Below, piece after piece: positions 16,132-28,464 of a stretch of 64,000 nucleotides of DNA (positions within the stretch are counted from its first letter, which is position 1; every line of letters begins with the position of its first letter). Source of the stretch: Betaproteobacteria bacterium Ga0077540 (lineage in GTDB: Bacteria; Pseudomonadota; Gammaproteobacteria; Burkholderiales; Methylophilaceae). The notes under the pieces are model-generated. The model was not told the origin of the DNA, searched no databases, and saw only the letters and a list, made by a program, of their open reading frames with translations. Location of the stretch: assembly GCA_001464125.1 (NCBI GenBank), contig LNEP01000001.1, positions 186,001 through 250,000 on the forward strand, read 5' to 3'. Made by a program: the position numbers and the translations under genes.

Positions 16132-16404
16132 ATGAATAAAACAGAATTGATTGCTGAAATTGCAACCCAAGCAGGTATTACTAAAGCAGAGGCAGGGCGA
16201 GTGATTGATGCCACTACAGCCGCAATTACAGACTCACTGAAAAAAGGTGATGCCGTTACTTTAATTGGCTTTGGTACTTTTAAAGTAAGCAAACGCGCTG
16301 CGCGTACAGGCCGTAATCCACGCACAGGTGCAGAACTTAAAGTGGCTGCACGCAATGCACCTGCGTTTACAGCAGGTAAAGCACTTAAAGACGCAGTGAA
16401 TTAA
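16132..16404 (+). CDS. hupB: HU family DNA-binding protein
   Basis: A 90-residue nucleoid protein. The sequence [11 protein letters not shown], then [12 protein letters not shown] and the DNA-binding arm [14 protein letters not shown] are the classic HU pattern. It forms dimers that bend DNA and shape the nucleoid. AAGGAG lies at ideal distance before the ATG and a TTGACA box further upstream. It stands alone between two gene-poor stretches. HU-beta rather than IHF is indicated by length and arm sequence. Confidence 0.95.
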   Translation: MNKTELIAEIATQAGITKAEAGRVIDATTAAITDSLKKGDAVTLIGFGTFKVSKRAARTGRNPRTGAELKVAARNAPAFTAGKALKDAVN

Positions 16405-16885
16405 CCTTTAAAATCGCTTCAAAATCGGGTTGCTAATTACACGTTAGTGACCCTATCTCTCTTCACAGGCTCCGATGGACTAAAATAATTGTACTTAAAT
16501 GTACATGAGTCGAATGTCCGCTCTGTGTGGATTGTCGAGTGTTTGCATGACGAAGTATATAGAGCCCTCAAAAGGGGAAATTGCTAGGCTAAAAATTTTC
16601 AACAACTCAAATTAAACTCTCAATCAAACTGACGAGATGCATTATTCTTACAATGAAGGTGCTTGTTCTTTAGGTGTAATTAAACTTGTGAGTACACCTG
16701 ATGGTGTAAAAGCTGAGCCAGAAAAAACTTTAAGGCAAAGAGAAGTTGTTGTTGGGATCACTAATTCAGGCTCCGTTTGCAAGTGATCTACCTAATCACT
16801 CATTCAAACGAGACGCCTAACTGAGCCCCTTAATTGAAACGTTCTTAGGTCTACTTTTTCCCATTCTAGACGCGTAGCTTTAACG
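16405..16885. other. Gene-poor region after hupB
   Basis: About 480 bases. There is no clear terminator behind hupB. A short inverted repeat (GTAC-N6-GTAC) lies near 16490-16503. A 49-codon open frame at 16637-16786 is noted separately. Confidence 0.45.
16637..16786 (+). CDS. Possible 49-residue protein or remnant
   Basis: An ATG-started frame (MHYSYNEGACSLGVIKLVS, ending GSVCK) with only a weak ribosome site. The composition looks protein-like, but nothing is recognised and the frame is short. It may be a remnant. Confidence 0.22.
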   Translation: MHYSYNEGACSLGVIKLVSTPDGVKAEPEKTLRQREVVVGITNSGSVCK

Positions 16886-17440
16886 CTAGGCCTTCAACAA
16901 CACAATCACTGCGCCGCTGCCACCATCGTTAGCTTTGGCTTGTGCGTAGGCAATTACTTCATCTTTTTGCATCAACCAGCTACGTAATTTATGTTTGAGC
17001 ACTGGCTCACGGTTTTTAGAGCCTAAGCCTTTACCATGTACAATCCGCACGCAGCGGATATTACGCTTTTTGCAATCTGCAATAAATTCAGAGACATACA
17101 TGCGTGCTTCGTCTGCAATCAGGCCATGTAAATCAATGCTTGCTTGCACAACCCAATGACCACGCCGGAGTTTGCTGAGCACCAATGGGGATTGACCATC
17201 GCGCAAGTACAGTAATTCTTCGCCACTTTCTAGTTCGTCGGCAGGGTAGTAATGATCGCTGAGTGAATCCGCCAATGCTTGGCGTTCATCTTTAAGCAAT
17301 TGTCTAGGAATGGGTTTTGGTTTTTTAACCGGAGGCAATAGTCGGTTAACTTTAACCGGGCGTGCGCCTTTCACTGCTTCGTAAAACAGCGCAATATCCT
17401 CTAACAGAGGTTCTGCAGGTTTATCATCTTGCGCAGCCAC
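16886..17440 (-). CDS. Smr domain protein
   Basis: A 184-residue protein with a basic, Pro-rich N-terminal half and a C-terminal Smr domain (about 95-184). The domain signatures are IDLHG, followed by EARMYVSEFI, and VRIVHGKGLGSKN; the end, GGSGAVIVLLKA, is also typical. Stand-alone Smr proteins are nucleases acting on DNA or on RNA at collided ribosomes; which applies here cannot be told. It lies downstream of trxB on the same strand, separated by a terminator. Confidence 0.88.
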   Translation of the reverse strand: MAAQDDKPAEPLLEDIALFYEAVKGARPVKVNRLLPPVKKPKPIPRQLLKDERQALADSLSDHYYPADELESGEELLYLRDGQSPLVLSKLRRGHWVVQASIDLHGLIADEARMYVSEFIADCKKRNIRCVRIVHGKGLGSKNREPVLKHKLRSWLMQKDEVIAYAQAKANDGGSGAVIVLLKA

Positions 17441-17462
17441 TTGGGGTCGCCCTCACTTAAAG

Positions 17463-17505
17463 TAAAAAACGCACAAACAAGCCATATTAGCCTGCATTGT
17501 GCGTT
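17463..17505 (-). terminator. Terminator after trxB
   Basis: Read on the minus strand, AACGCACAA pairs with TTGTGCGTT around a 20-base loop, and TTTTTACT follows. It ends the trxB message. Confidence 0.65.
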
Positions 17506-17520
17506 CTTGTGCGCTATGCG

Positions 17521-18492
<972 letters not shown>

Positions 18493-18568
18493 TTAACTTT
18501 AAAGATGGGGCCTTAAATCCCTATTTAAAGGGGGTAGGAAACAAGGCTTGGTTTTGTGCTTGCTACGA

Positions 18569-19030
18569 TTATTCCAACAAGCTACGCAACATCCATGCGG
18601 TTTTCTCGTGCAACTGCAAGCGTTGAGTGAGTAAATCGGCAGTGGCTTCATCCGCAGCAGCATCTGCAGCTGGGAATACACTGCGTGCAGTTCGGCAAAC
18701 CGCTTCATGACCAGCCACCAACTCTTTAATCATATCGTTGGCTTTAGGCACGCCATCAGCCTCTTTTATAGAGGTGAGTTTGGCAAACTGGCTATACGTA
18801 CCAGGCGCATACACATCTAATGCTCGAATGCGTTCGGCGACTAAGTCTACTGCCAGTGCTAGTTCCGTGTATTGTGTCTCAAACATCAAGTGTAGCGTGT
18901 TGAACATTGGGCCAGTCACGTTCCAATGAAAATAATGTGTTTTGAGATATAAGGTGTATGTATCGGCGAGTAATTTGGACAAACCTTCAGCGATTACTTT
19001 TCTATCTTTTGCTTTAATTCCAGTATCCAT
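18569..19030 (-). CDS. dps: Dps-family DNA protection/ferritin-like protein
   Basis: A 153-residue mini-ferritin that stores iron and protects DNA under starvation and peroxide stress. The intersubunit ferroxidase ligands are present with E. coli spacing: His35, His47, Asp62 and Glu66, within [25 protein letters not shown] and [21 protein letters not shown] precedes the ATG. It is divergent from ftsK. Confidence 0.95.
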   Translation of the reverse strand: MDTGIKAKDRKVIAEGLSKLLADTYTLYLKTHYFHWNVTGPMFNTLHLMFETQYTELALAVDLVAERIRALDVYAPGTYSQFAKLTSIKEADGVPKANDMIKELVAGHEAVCRTARSVFPAADAAADEATADLLTQRLQLHEKTAWMLRSLLE

Positions 19031-19092
19031 ATCGATTCCTTATGATTAAGTTTACATTTTAAGGATTAGACTCACTGAGTGCAATTTGATTT

Positions 19093-19101
19093 TGCTATAA
19101 T
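19093..19101 (+). promoter_or_regulatory. Extended -10 promoter for ftsK
   Basis: TGCTATAAT is an extended -10 element with perfect TATAAT (19096-19101), about 50 bases before the ftsK start. The -35 is poor, as is usual for extended -10 promoters. Confidence 0.5.
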
Positions 19102-19152
19102 TATTCAATAAATTGCTTTCCCACATAAATTTAACATAGGGTTTATAACACA

Positions 19153-21462
19153 TTGTTTTTTAATAAAAAATCCTCCCCATCCAACGGTCGTATTCAAGTT
19201 GAGCCCAGTGAAAAAGCATTACATGGTGCTAGTTTAGTCAGAGAAGCTTGGTGGCTGGGCTTGGTATTGGTGGGTGCGTATCTGGCTGTCATTTTGATGA
19301 CCTATTCACCGCAAGACCCGTCCTGGTCACACATGGCTAGTGAAGGAGCATCCGTAGATAACGCAGGTGGGGCAGTGGGTGCTTGGGTGTCCGACATGTT
19401 GTTGTATCTATTTGGATTTTCAGCATGGTGGTGGGTGGTATTGGCTTTTTATGGCATGTGGTTAGTGTATAAACGCTTGGGTAGCACCATCAGTGAGCGC
19501 CCATTTTTACTCTTCAATCTAGTGGGTTTCGTACTGTTAATTCTAGCTTCTTCAGCCTTTGAGTCAGGGCATTTGCTGGCTTTGCCGGCGCAGTTTCCGC
19601 TGACCCAAGGTGGCATGATTGGTAATGCGTTAGATAGCATGCTACGTAGCATGTTTGGCTTTGCCGGGTCTACCATGTGTTTGATTATTCTCATGGCGAT
19701 AGGCTTTAGTTTATTCACAGGCTGGTCATGGATCATGATGACAGAAAAGCTCGGCGCCTGGGTATTAGCTACACACGCATGGGCCATGGATAAATATTAC
19801 GACTGGCAAGACAGAAAAGCTGGTAAACAAGTTGAAATCAAACGTGATGAGTTTATTGAGGCAGAGCGTAAACGCACAGAAGACAGGGCGCCTATCGAGA
19901 TTAAAGTGCCTGAGTTGGAGATTCCTAAAAGCGAGCGTGTGCAAAAAGAGCGCCAAACTGTTTTGTTTGAGAGTATGCCGGATAGCGCATTGCCGCCTTT
20001 GCATTTATTAGATGAAGTGACGGCCACGGTTGAGCTACAGTCTGCGGAAACGCTTGATTTCACCTCGCGTTTAATTGAACGCAAACTGGTAGATTTTGGT
20101 ATTGAAGTCAAAGTTATTTCTGCACAGCCTGGCCCTGTCATTACGCGTTACGAGTTTGAACCAGCACCAGGAGTAAAAGGCAGTCAAATCACTAATTTAG
20201 CCAAAGATTTAGCACGTGCATTGTCTGTGGTGAGCGTTCGTGTAGTGGAGACAATCCCAGGTAAAAGCTGTATGGGTTTGGAAATTCCTAATCCCAAGCG
20301 ACAAATTGTCTGTTTATCCGAAATTATGGGTAGCCAGGTCTATGCGGATATGCACTCGCCACTGGCCATTGCCATGGGTAAAGATATTGCAGGCAAGCCT
20401 GTGGTGGCGGATTTAGCCAAAATGCCGCACGTATTGGTTGCAGGTACGACTGGCTCAGGTAAATCAGTAGCGATTAATGCATTGATTCTAAGTTTGCTTT
20501 ACAAAGCAGAAGCCAGCAAAGTACGCATGATTTTGATTGACCCAAAAATGTTGGAGCTTTCCGTGTATGAAGGCATTCCGCATTTGTTGGCGCCCGTAGT
20601 GACCGATATGCGTCAAGCGGCCAATGCCTTGAATTGGTGTGTGGCAGAGATGGAGCGCCGTTACAAGCTGATGTCGATGTTGGGTGTGCGTAATTTGGCG
20701 GGTTACAACCAAAAAATTAATGACGCGAAAAAAGCCGATACCACCATTCCGCATCCATTTAGTTTGACACCGGATGACCCTGAGCCTTTAGATGAAATGC
20801 CATTGATTGTGGTGGTGATTGATGAGTTGGCTGATTTAATGATGGTGGTGGGCAAGAAAGTTGAGGAACTGATTGCCCGCTTAGCGCAAAAAGCGCGAGC
20901 ATCCGGTATTCATTTAGTATTGGCGACACAACGTCCATCGGTCGATGTGATTACTGGCTTGATTAAAGCCAATATTCCCACCCGCGTAGCGTTCCAAGTG
21001 TCTAGCAAAATCGACTCCCGTACTATTTTAGACCAGATGGGTGCTGAGGCATTATTGGGCCAAGGGGATATGCTGTATATGCCACCCGGTACCGGCTTCC
21101 CGCAACGCATTCACGGTGCGTTCGTGTCTGACCAAGAAGTACATAAAGTGGTCAATCACCTAAAAGCGCAAGGTGAACCAAATTACATAGAAGGTATTCT
21201 CACTAATGAAACAGAGGATAGCAGCGAAGGCAGTGTGCTGAGCGATACCGGCGGTGAGAAAGACCCTTTATATGACGAAGCCGTGAATATCGTATTGACC
21301 AGCCGCCGCGCATCTATTTCTTCTGTACAGCGCCAGCTTCGCATTGGCTATAACCGTGCCGCACGCTTGATTGAAGAAATGGAGCGTGCAGGCTTGGTGT
21401 CTGCTATGCAAAGTAATGGTAACCGAGAGGTGTTAGTGAGCGGTTCTGGGAGTAATGAGTAG
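19153..21462 (+). CDS. ftsK: DNA translocase FtsK
   Basis: A 769-residue septal DNA pump that clears chromosome ends and activates XerCD at dif. It has four or five membrane helices in about residues 30-200, a short linker, and the RecA-like motor with Walker A GTTGSGKS and Walker [11 protein letters not shown]. The C-terminal winged helix (gamma) reads [20 protein letters not shown]. The start appears to be TTG at 19153, with a weak AGGG upstream and no good ATG before the membrane part. lolA begins at its last stop base, so the two are coupled. Confidence 0.95.
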   Translation: MFFNKKSSPSNGRIQVEPSEKALHGASLVREAWWLGLVLVGAYLAVILMTYSPQDPSWSHMASEGASVDNAGGAVGAWVSDMLLYLFGFSAWWWVVLAFYGMWLVYKRLGSTISERPFLLFNLVGFVLLILASSAFESGHLLALPAQFPLTQGGMIGNALDSMLRSMFGFAGSTMCLIILMAIGFSLFTGWSWIMMTEKLGAWVLATHAWAMDKYYDWQDRKAGKQVEIKRDEFIEAERKRTEDRAPIEIKVPELEIPKSERVQKERQTVLFESMPDSALPPLHLLDEVTATVELQSAETLDFTSRLIERKLVDFGIEVKVISAQPGPVITRYEFEPAPGVKGSQITNLAKDLARALSVVSVRVVETIPGKSCMGLEIPNPKRQIVCLSEIMGSQVYADMHSPLAIAMGKDIAGKPVVADLAKMPHVLVAGTTGSGKSVAINALILSLLYKAEASKVRMILIDPKMLELSVYEGIPHLLAPVVTDMRQAANALNWCVAEMERRYKLMSMLGVRNLAGYNQKINDAKKADTTIPHPFSLTPDDPEPLDEMPLIVVVIDELADLMMVVGKKVEELIARLAQKARASGIHLVLATQRPSVDVITGLIKANIPTRVAFQVSSKIDSRTILDQMGAEALLGQGDMLYMPPGTGFPQRIHGAFVSDQEVHKVVNHLKAQGEPNYIEGILTNETEDSSEGSVLSDTGGEKDPLYDEAVNIVLTSRRASISSVQRQLRIGYNRAARLIEEMERAGLVSAMQSNGNREVLVSGSGSNE

Positions 21463-22076
21463 TGACTAAATTCGTCTCAATAGTAGCATGTTGGCTGATT
21501 AGTGTCAGTGTTGCGCATGCCGATGGTGTAAGCAGCTTGAAAGATTTTTTCTTAAATACACAATCGATGCGCGCGGATTTCAAGCAAGAAGTCGTAGATA
21601 AACAAGGACGTAAGGTGCAAAAGGTAGAAGGCACCATGCAATTGCAACGTCCTAATAAGTTCCGCTGGGATTACCAAAAACCTTACGAGCAGCAAATTAT
21701 CAGCGATGGTAGGCAAGTATTTTTATACGATGTGGATTTACAACAGGTCACAGTCCGTGATTTAAGCAAAACGCTTGGATCTAGTCCGGCAGCTATGCTG
21801 GCTGGAGGCGAAGCGGTTGAAAAAAGTTTTACGCTTAAAAATGCGGTACGTAAAGATGATTTAACTTGGGTGTTGGCATTGCCTAAGGATAAAGAAAGCG
21901 GCTTCGACCGCGTTCTGCTTGGCTTTAAAGAAGGTCAGCTCAAAAAAATGGAGTTGTATGACAGCTTTAGCCATGTCACGCATATTGCGTTTAATCAAAT
22001 TGAACGTAACCCTGCATTAACCACCCAAACTTTCTTGTTCACCACGCCTAAAGGGGTGGATGTGGTGGGCGAATAA
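21462..22076 (+). CDS. lolA: Outer membrane lipoprotein carrier LolA
   Basis: A 204-residue periplasmic chaperone that carries lipoproteins from LolCDE to LolB. It has a signal peptide (VSIVACWLISVSVAHA) and family landmarks: MRADFKQEVVDKQGR, GTMQLQRPNKFRWDY, QIISDGRQVFLYD and FTLKN. The start is GTG overlapping the ftsK stop by one base. It is followed by a Slam-like outer membrane protein, so two genes for lipoprotein traffic may be neighbours. Confidence 0.95.
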   Translation: MTKFVSIVACWLISVSVAHADGVSSLKDFFLNTQSMRADFKQEVVDKQGRKVQKVEGTMQLQRPNKFRWDYQKPYEQQIISDGRQVFLYDVDLQQVTVRDLSKTLGSSPAAMLAGGEAVEKSFTLKNAVRKDDLTWVLALPKDKESGFDRVLLGFKEGQLKKMELYDSFSHVTHIAFNQIERNPALTTQTFLFTTPKGVDVVGE

Positions 22077-22082
22077 CTTACC

Positions 22083-23426
22083 ATGCAACGTCTGCATGCA
22101 ATCTGGCTGATTGGTTGTGTGCTTGTTTTTACCAAACCAGCACAGGTGCTGGCACAAGAAGCCACTGCTCATCCAAGTGTCAAACATGCTGAAGTACTCA
22201 TGCAATCTGGTGATTATGAGTCTGCCTATCAAACACTTTTGCCTTTAGAGCAACAATACGCGGGCAATTTAGACTTTGATGTATTGTTGGGTAGCGTCGC
22301 TGTCGAGAGCGGACATTACACCCAAGGGATGTTCGCGCTCGAGCGTGTGCTTGCTATCGAACCCAATCATCAAGCTGCACGTGCCAAAATTGCGAAAGCC
22401 CACTTTTTTTTGGGTGAAGTTGCATCCTCTAAAACAGAATTCAGCTACCTGTTAAATCAAAACCCCTCGGCAGAAGCTGCTAGGGCTATTGAGAAATATT
22501 TATCAGCCATTGATAAGGCGATGGGCCTAAGCACCACTTATCATGGGTTTTTAGAAGCGGGGCTAGGCTGGGACAGTAATGTGAATAGCGCTACTGGAGC
22601 AAACACTATCTCTGTCCCAGTGTTTGGCGGACTAAACTTTGAATTGGCAGATGAGGCCAAAAAGAAGTCTGACGGCTTTTTCAGTGCGGCAGGCGGGGCG
22701 GGCTTTCGTATTCCTGCTACAGAGAATCTTGCATACGTTGGCAATGTGCAGTTTGCCAAAAGAGTTAACCAAACTTATCACGACTTTGAAACAGCAGCTA
22801 TAGATTTGAATCTGGGCGTGCAGATGAAGTACGACGATGATACTTATACATTCGCGCTACAAGATGGTCACTTTTATGTCGATGACGCCAGATTTCGCCA
22901 CGCTTTCGGTGCCACAGCACAGTGGCAAAAAAATATAGATCAGGTGAATCAAGCAAGCATTTATGGGCAATATGCCAAATTAGAGTATGAAGACAGTCCG
23001 ATTCGTGATGCAAATCGCTATCTCTTAGGTGTTAACTATGCGCATGCGTTTGAAGCATCTACTAACCCGGTGGTATTTTTAGGCGCCTATGTTGCTAAAG
23101 AAGATACTGTGCGTGCCAATGTACGCTTCTTGGATCAGGATATTTATGGTGTGCGCGCTGGCGGGCAATTAACTGTGGCGCCTAGCTGGTTAGCTTATGT
23201 ATCAGCAGGTTATGAGTCTCGTGATTATCAAGCAGAAGATTTAGCGTTTTTGCGTAAGCGTAGAGACGATCAATACGATATTACGCTGGGTGTGAATTAT
23301 GTGCCGGCACGTTACTGGACGGTGAAACCACAAATCAGTCTGATAAAGAACGACTCAAATATCGAATTAAACGGATTTGAGCGCGCTACCATGAGTATCA
23401 ATATTCGCCGTGATTTTAATTGGTAA
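22083..23426 (+). CDS. TPR plus beta-barrel outer membrane protein, Slam-like
   Basis: A 447-residue protein with a signal peptide ending VLAQ, an N-terminal TPR-like helical region (about 30-150: AEVLMQSGDYESAYQTLLP, ALERVLAIEPNHQAARAKIA), then about 290 residues of alternating beta strands that end in Trp (RRDFNW), the usual signal for BAM insertion. The barrel opens with FLEAGLGWDSNVNSA. TPR followed by such a barrel is the layout of surface lipoprotein assembly modifiers (Slam, DUF560), which move lipoproteins to the cell surface. The fit is by architecture; another TPR-barrel exporter is possible. It sits between lolA and rarA, six bases after lolA. Confidence 0.62.
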   Translation: MQRLHAIWLIGCVLVFTKPAQVLAQEATAHPSVKHAEVLMQSGDYESAYQTLLPLEQQYAGNLDFDVLLGSVAVESGHYTQGMFALERVLAIEPNHQAARAKIAKAHFFLGEVASSKTEFSYLLNQNPSAEAARAIEKYLSAIDKAMGLSTTYHGFLEAGLGWDSNVNSATGANTISVPVFGGLNFELADEAKKKSDGFFSAAGGAGFRIPATENLAYVGNVQFAKRVNQTYHDFETAAIDLNLGVQMKYDDDTYTFALQDGHFYVDDARFRHAFGATAQWQKNIDQVNQASIYGQYAKLEYEDSPIRDANRYLLGVNYAHAFEASTNPVVFLGAYVAKEDTVRANVRFLDQDIYGVRAGGQLTVAPSWLAYVSAGYESRDYQAEDLAFLRKRRDDQYDITLGVNYVPARYWTVKPQISLIKNDSNIELNGFERATMSINIRRDFNW

Positions 23427-23459
23427 ATACCGCGCTAAATCGCTGCATAATAACAATCT

Positions 23460-26039
<2,580 letters not shown>

Positions 26040-26102
26040 ATCAGGAGCATATGCTCAGTTGCTTGCTTGTGTTGCAAAGATAGCGATTGCGCAGTCAAAT
26101 TG

Positions 26103-26138
26103 GCTGGAAATTAGGGGGTAGTTGTTTTAATTTCCAGC
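26103..26138. repeat. 11-bp inverted repeat between convergent serS and mltF
   Basis: GCTGGAAATTA and TAATTTCCAGC pair perfectly around a 14-base loop that includes the end of mltF. No T-run follows, so its role as a shared terminator is uncertain. Confidence 0.4.
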
Positions 26139-27536
26139 AATCTTAAATGGTTCTAAATCCGGGCTGTGGCTGGGCAGATGTTTCAATAAAATCTGATAGT
26201 AACTGCGGATTGATTCGGTATAAATAATTGGTCCGCCACAGCTACAGTAGCCATATTTGGCTTTGGTATAGTATTGCGGGTCGTTCAATTTAAGCAAGGT
26301 GGTTTTGACATCAGCCCAGCTATCAGGGTTAAGCCCAAGTTTTTGCGCAAGCACTCTTGCGTCTTCAATATGCCCCACGCCATTGTTGTAGGCCGCTAAG
26401 GCAAAGTAGGTGCGGTCTGGTTCTGGTATGCGCTCGGGGAAGCGGTCTTTCATCCACAAAAAGAATTTTGCACCGGCAGGAATACTCTGTTTAGGGTCAA
26501 GACGATCTTGCACATTCATCATGTCCGACGTTTGCTCAGTGAGCATCATCAAACCACGCACATTGGTGGGAGAGGTGCTGTAAGTATCCCAGTGTGACTC
26601 TTGATAACTAATGGCAGCGATGAGTCGCCAATCTACATCGGTAATGTCTTGCGCTTCTTTGAACAAGCGCGTGTATTTTGGCAATAAGGTTTGCATACGC
26701 GCCAAAAAGGTTTTCACATCAATGGTCTTTAAACGTTTGGTGTTGCCGTGATAACGATCCACCAAGTTGCGTAACGTCCCGTCTTGCTTAACTTGCTTGA
26801 AAAATGCATTAATCTTTTTGAGCAATTCCGGGTTTTTGCCTCTGGCCATGGCCCATGCAATTTTCTCCGGTTCGCCCAAGGTAAATGCTGAATTAATACT
26901 TGGATAGTAATATTGCATTACTGCTAGCAAATGGCTATCAGCTACGGTGTATTCAATTTCCCCATTTGCCAGTGCTTCAAGTAGTTGCTCAGAGCTGGTA
27001 TTTTCAATTTCATCCCAAACTAGACCAGATTGTTGTTTGCCTAGCTTGCGCATGCGTTCAGCAAAACTGGTGCCAGCTGGCACTGCAATGATGTGTCCAT
27101 CCAATACGTCTAGTTTTTTAGGTTTAGGGTTGTGGTCTCGGTTATAAACAACGTGCTGCTGTACATCATGGAATGGTTCTGAAAAGTCCACGATATTTCT
27201 GCGTTCAACCGTCACAGTAATGTCTGCAGCTGCAATATCTGCTCGATTCGAGAGTAGTGCTGGAATGATTTTAGAAAAGCTGTCTACCACTATGACTTCT
27301 AGCACGTATTCAGGACCAAGACTTTCTACAAACCGCTTGGCAAGGTCGTACTCTAAGCCCGCTTTTTCGTCTAACTCATTGATGAAGTAAGTGTTAGGAC
27401 TGTTGATTGTGACGAACCGGATAGTATGCTTATCGCGCGCTTGCTGCGCTTTTTTTTGCGCAGATAAAGAAGCCTCATCGCTGCAACCAAGTAGCATCAG
27501 CATCATCAATCCAAGGGTTAGCTGGATAAGGCGCAC
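26127..27536 (-). CDS. mltF: Membrane-bound lytic transglycosylase F
   Basis: About 469 residues. A lipoprotein signal ends LMLLGC, then an SBP_bac_3-like domain (about 45-265; FVESLGPEYVLEVIVVDSF) is followed by a lytic transglycosylase domain with the catalytic Glu in SYQESHWD, then RGLMMLT and YNNGVGHIEDAR. It cleaves peptidoglycan at the outer membrane. An in-frame TTG at 27608 would overlap rpiA by 38 bases and put 24 polar residues before the signal. I prefer the GTG at 27536, which has AGGA six bases upstream and starts a compact lipoprotein signal (VRLIQLTLGLMMLMLLGC). Confidence 0.92.
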   Translation of the reverse strand: MRLIQLTLGLMMLMLLGCSDEASLSAQKKAQQARDKHTIRFVTINSPNTYFINELDEKAGLEYDLAKRFVESLGPEYVLEVIVVDSFSKIIPALLSNRADIAAADITVTVERRNIVDFSEPFHDVQQHVVYNRDHNPKPKKLDVLDGHIIAVPAGTSFAERMRKLGKQQSGLVWDEIENTSSEQLLEALANGEIEYTVADSHLLAVMQYYYPSINSAFTLGEPEKIAWAMARGKNPELLKKINAFFKQVKQDGTLRNLVDRYHGNTKRLKTIDVKTFLARMQTLLPKYTRLFKEAQDITDVDWRLIAAISYQESHWDTYSTSPTNVRGLMMLTEQTSDMMNVQDRLDPKQSIPAGAKFFLWMKDRFPERIPEPDRTYFALAAYNNGVGHIEDARVLAQKLGLNPDSWADVKTTLLKLNDPQYYTKAKYGYCSCGGPIIYTESIRSYYQILLKHLPSHSPDLEPFKIAGN

Positions 27537-27570
27537 ATTCAATCCTAAGCGTATCGACAGTGAGTGTCGA

Positions 27571-28248
27571 TTACCTCCAGCGCTCTTCCACTTGTTCTTG
27601 GTCTGCAATTAAAATGCCGTGCGCCAGCCCACTGAAAATGCCATGTTCTACTACGCCGGGAATGTTATTCAGGCTCTGGTTAAGCGTTACTTCATTCATT
27701 TCGGCTGGGAATCGCATATCCAACACCAAGCTACCATAGCTAGTAATACTTAGTCCGTCTTTTGCAACATTCGGGCGTAAATCACCAACACCGCCCAACG
27801 CTTCAATACTCTTTTTGGCGGCTTGCCATGCAAATGGCATGACTTCGATGGGAATAGGAAAGTTAGTGCCAATCCGATCCACCAGTTTGGATTTGTCGGC
27901 CACCACCAAAAACTGTTTGGCCGCTTTGGCCAGCAGTTTTTCCATCACCAAATCGTAGCCGCGGCCTTTTAATAAAGCCATGTTGGGGGTTATTTCATCT
28001 GCGCCATCCACGTATAAATCAATCGATGAAACTTGTTGCAGACCAATCACAGTGAGTCCGAGACTTTGCGCTTTAATCATGCTGATATTAGAGCTGGCAA
28101 TGGTGGTGACTTTCAGACCATCTTCACGCTGTTTTCGTGCTAGCTCTTCAATAAAAAAGTTTGCGGTGGAGCCAGTGCCTAGACCAACCAGCATGCCCGA
28201 TTGCACATGGCTTGCGGCATGAATGGCAACAAGTTGTTTTTCGTTCAT
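27571..28248 (-). CDS. rpiA: Ribose-5-phosphate isomerase A
   Basis: A 225-residue enzyme that interconverts ribose-5-phosphate and ribulose-5-phosphate, linking the pentose phosphate and, in methylotrophs, ribulose monophosphate pathways. It has LGTGSTANFFIEEL, the active site DGADEI, KGRGYDLVMEKLLA and ADKSKLV. A GGAGG within its last codons may serve the next gene, mltF. Divergent from mfd. Confidence 0.97.
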   Translation of the reverse strand: MNEKQLVAIHAASHVQSGMLVGLGTGSTANFFIEELARKQREDGLKVTTIASSNISMIKAQSLGLTVIGLQQVSSIDLYVDGADEITPNMALLKGRGYDLVMEKLLAKAAKQFLVVADKSKLVDRIGTNFPIPIEVMPFAWQAAKKSIEALGGVGDLRPNVAKDGLSITSYGSLVLDMRFPAEMNEVTLNQSLNNIPGVVEHGIFSGLAHGILIADQEQVEERWR

Positions 28249-28464
28249 TTTTGGTATTCCCCCTATTGAAACTGCAATGCGTGTGTGCTTTGATTTTTGA
28301 TGTGCAAGCTTGGTTCATGAGTGATACGTTAAGGCAAGTGTGTCGCCGAAGAGTGTCGATATGAAATCGCATTATCTACCCACGCGCTTACAGTTATAAT
28401 AGGCAATGTTTGGTGTTAATCCAAGTTTTTCTTCATTATCTTAAGCTATTTGTAATACTCATTT

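Noticed and set aside
16637..16786. Glutathione S-transferase N-terminus
   Set aside because: GACSL resembles a GST start, but the rest does not follow and the frame is only 49 codons.
26127..27608. mltF starting within rpiA at the TTG at 27608
   Set aside because: It would place 24 polar residues before the lipoprotein signal; the GTG at 27536 with AGGA upstream is better.
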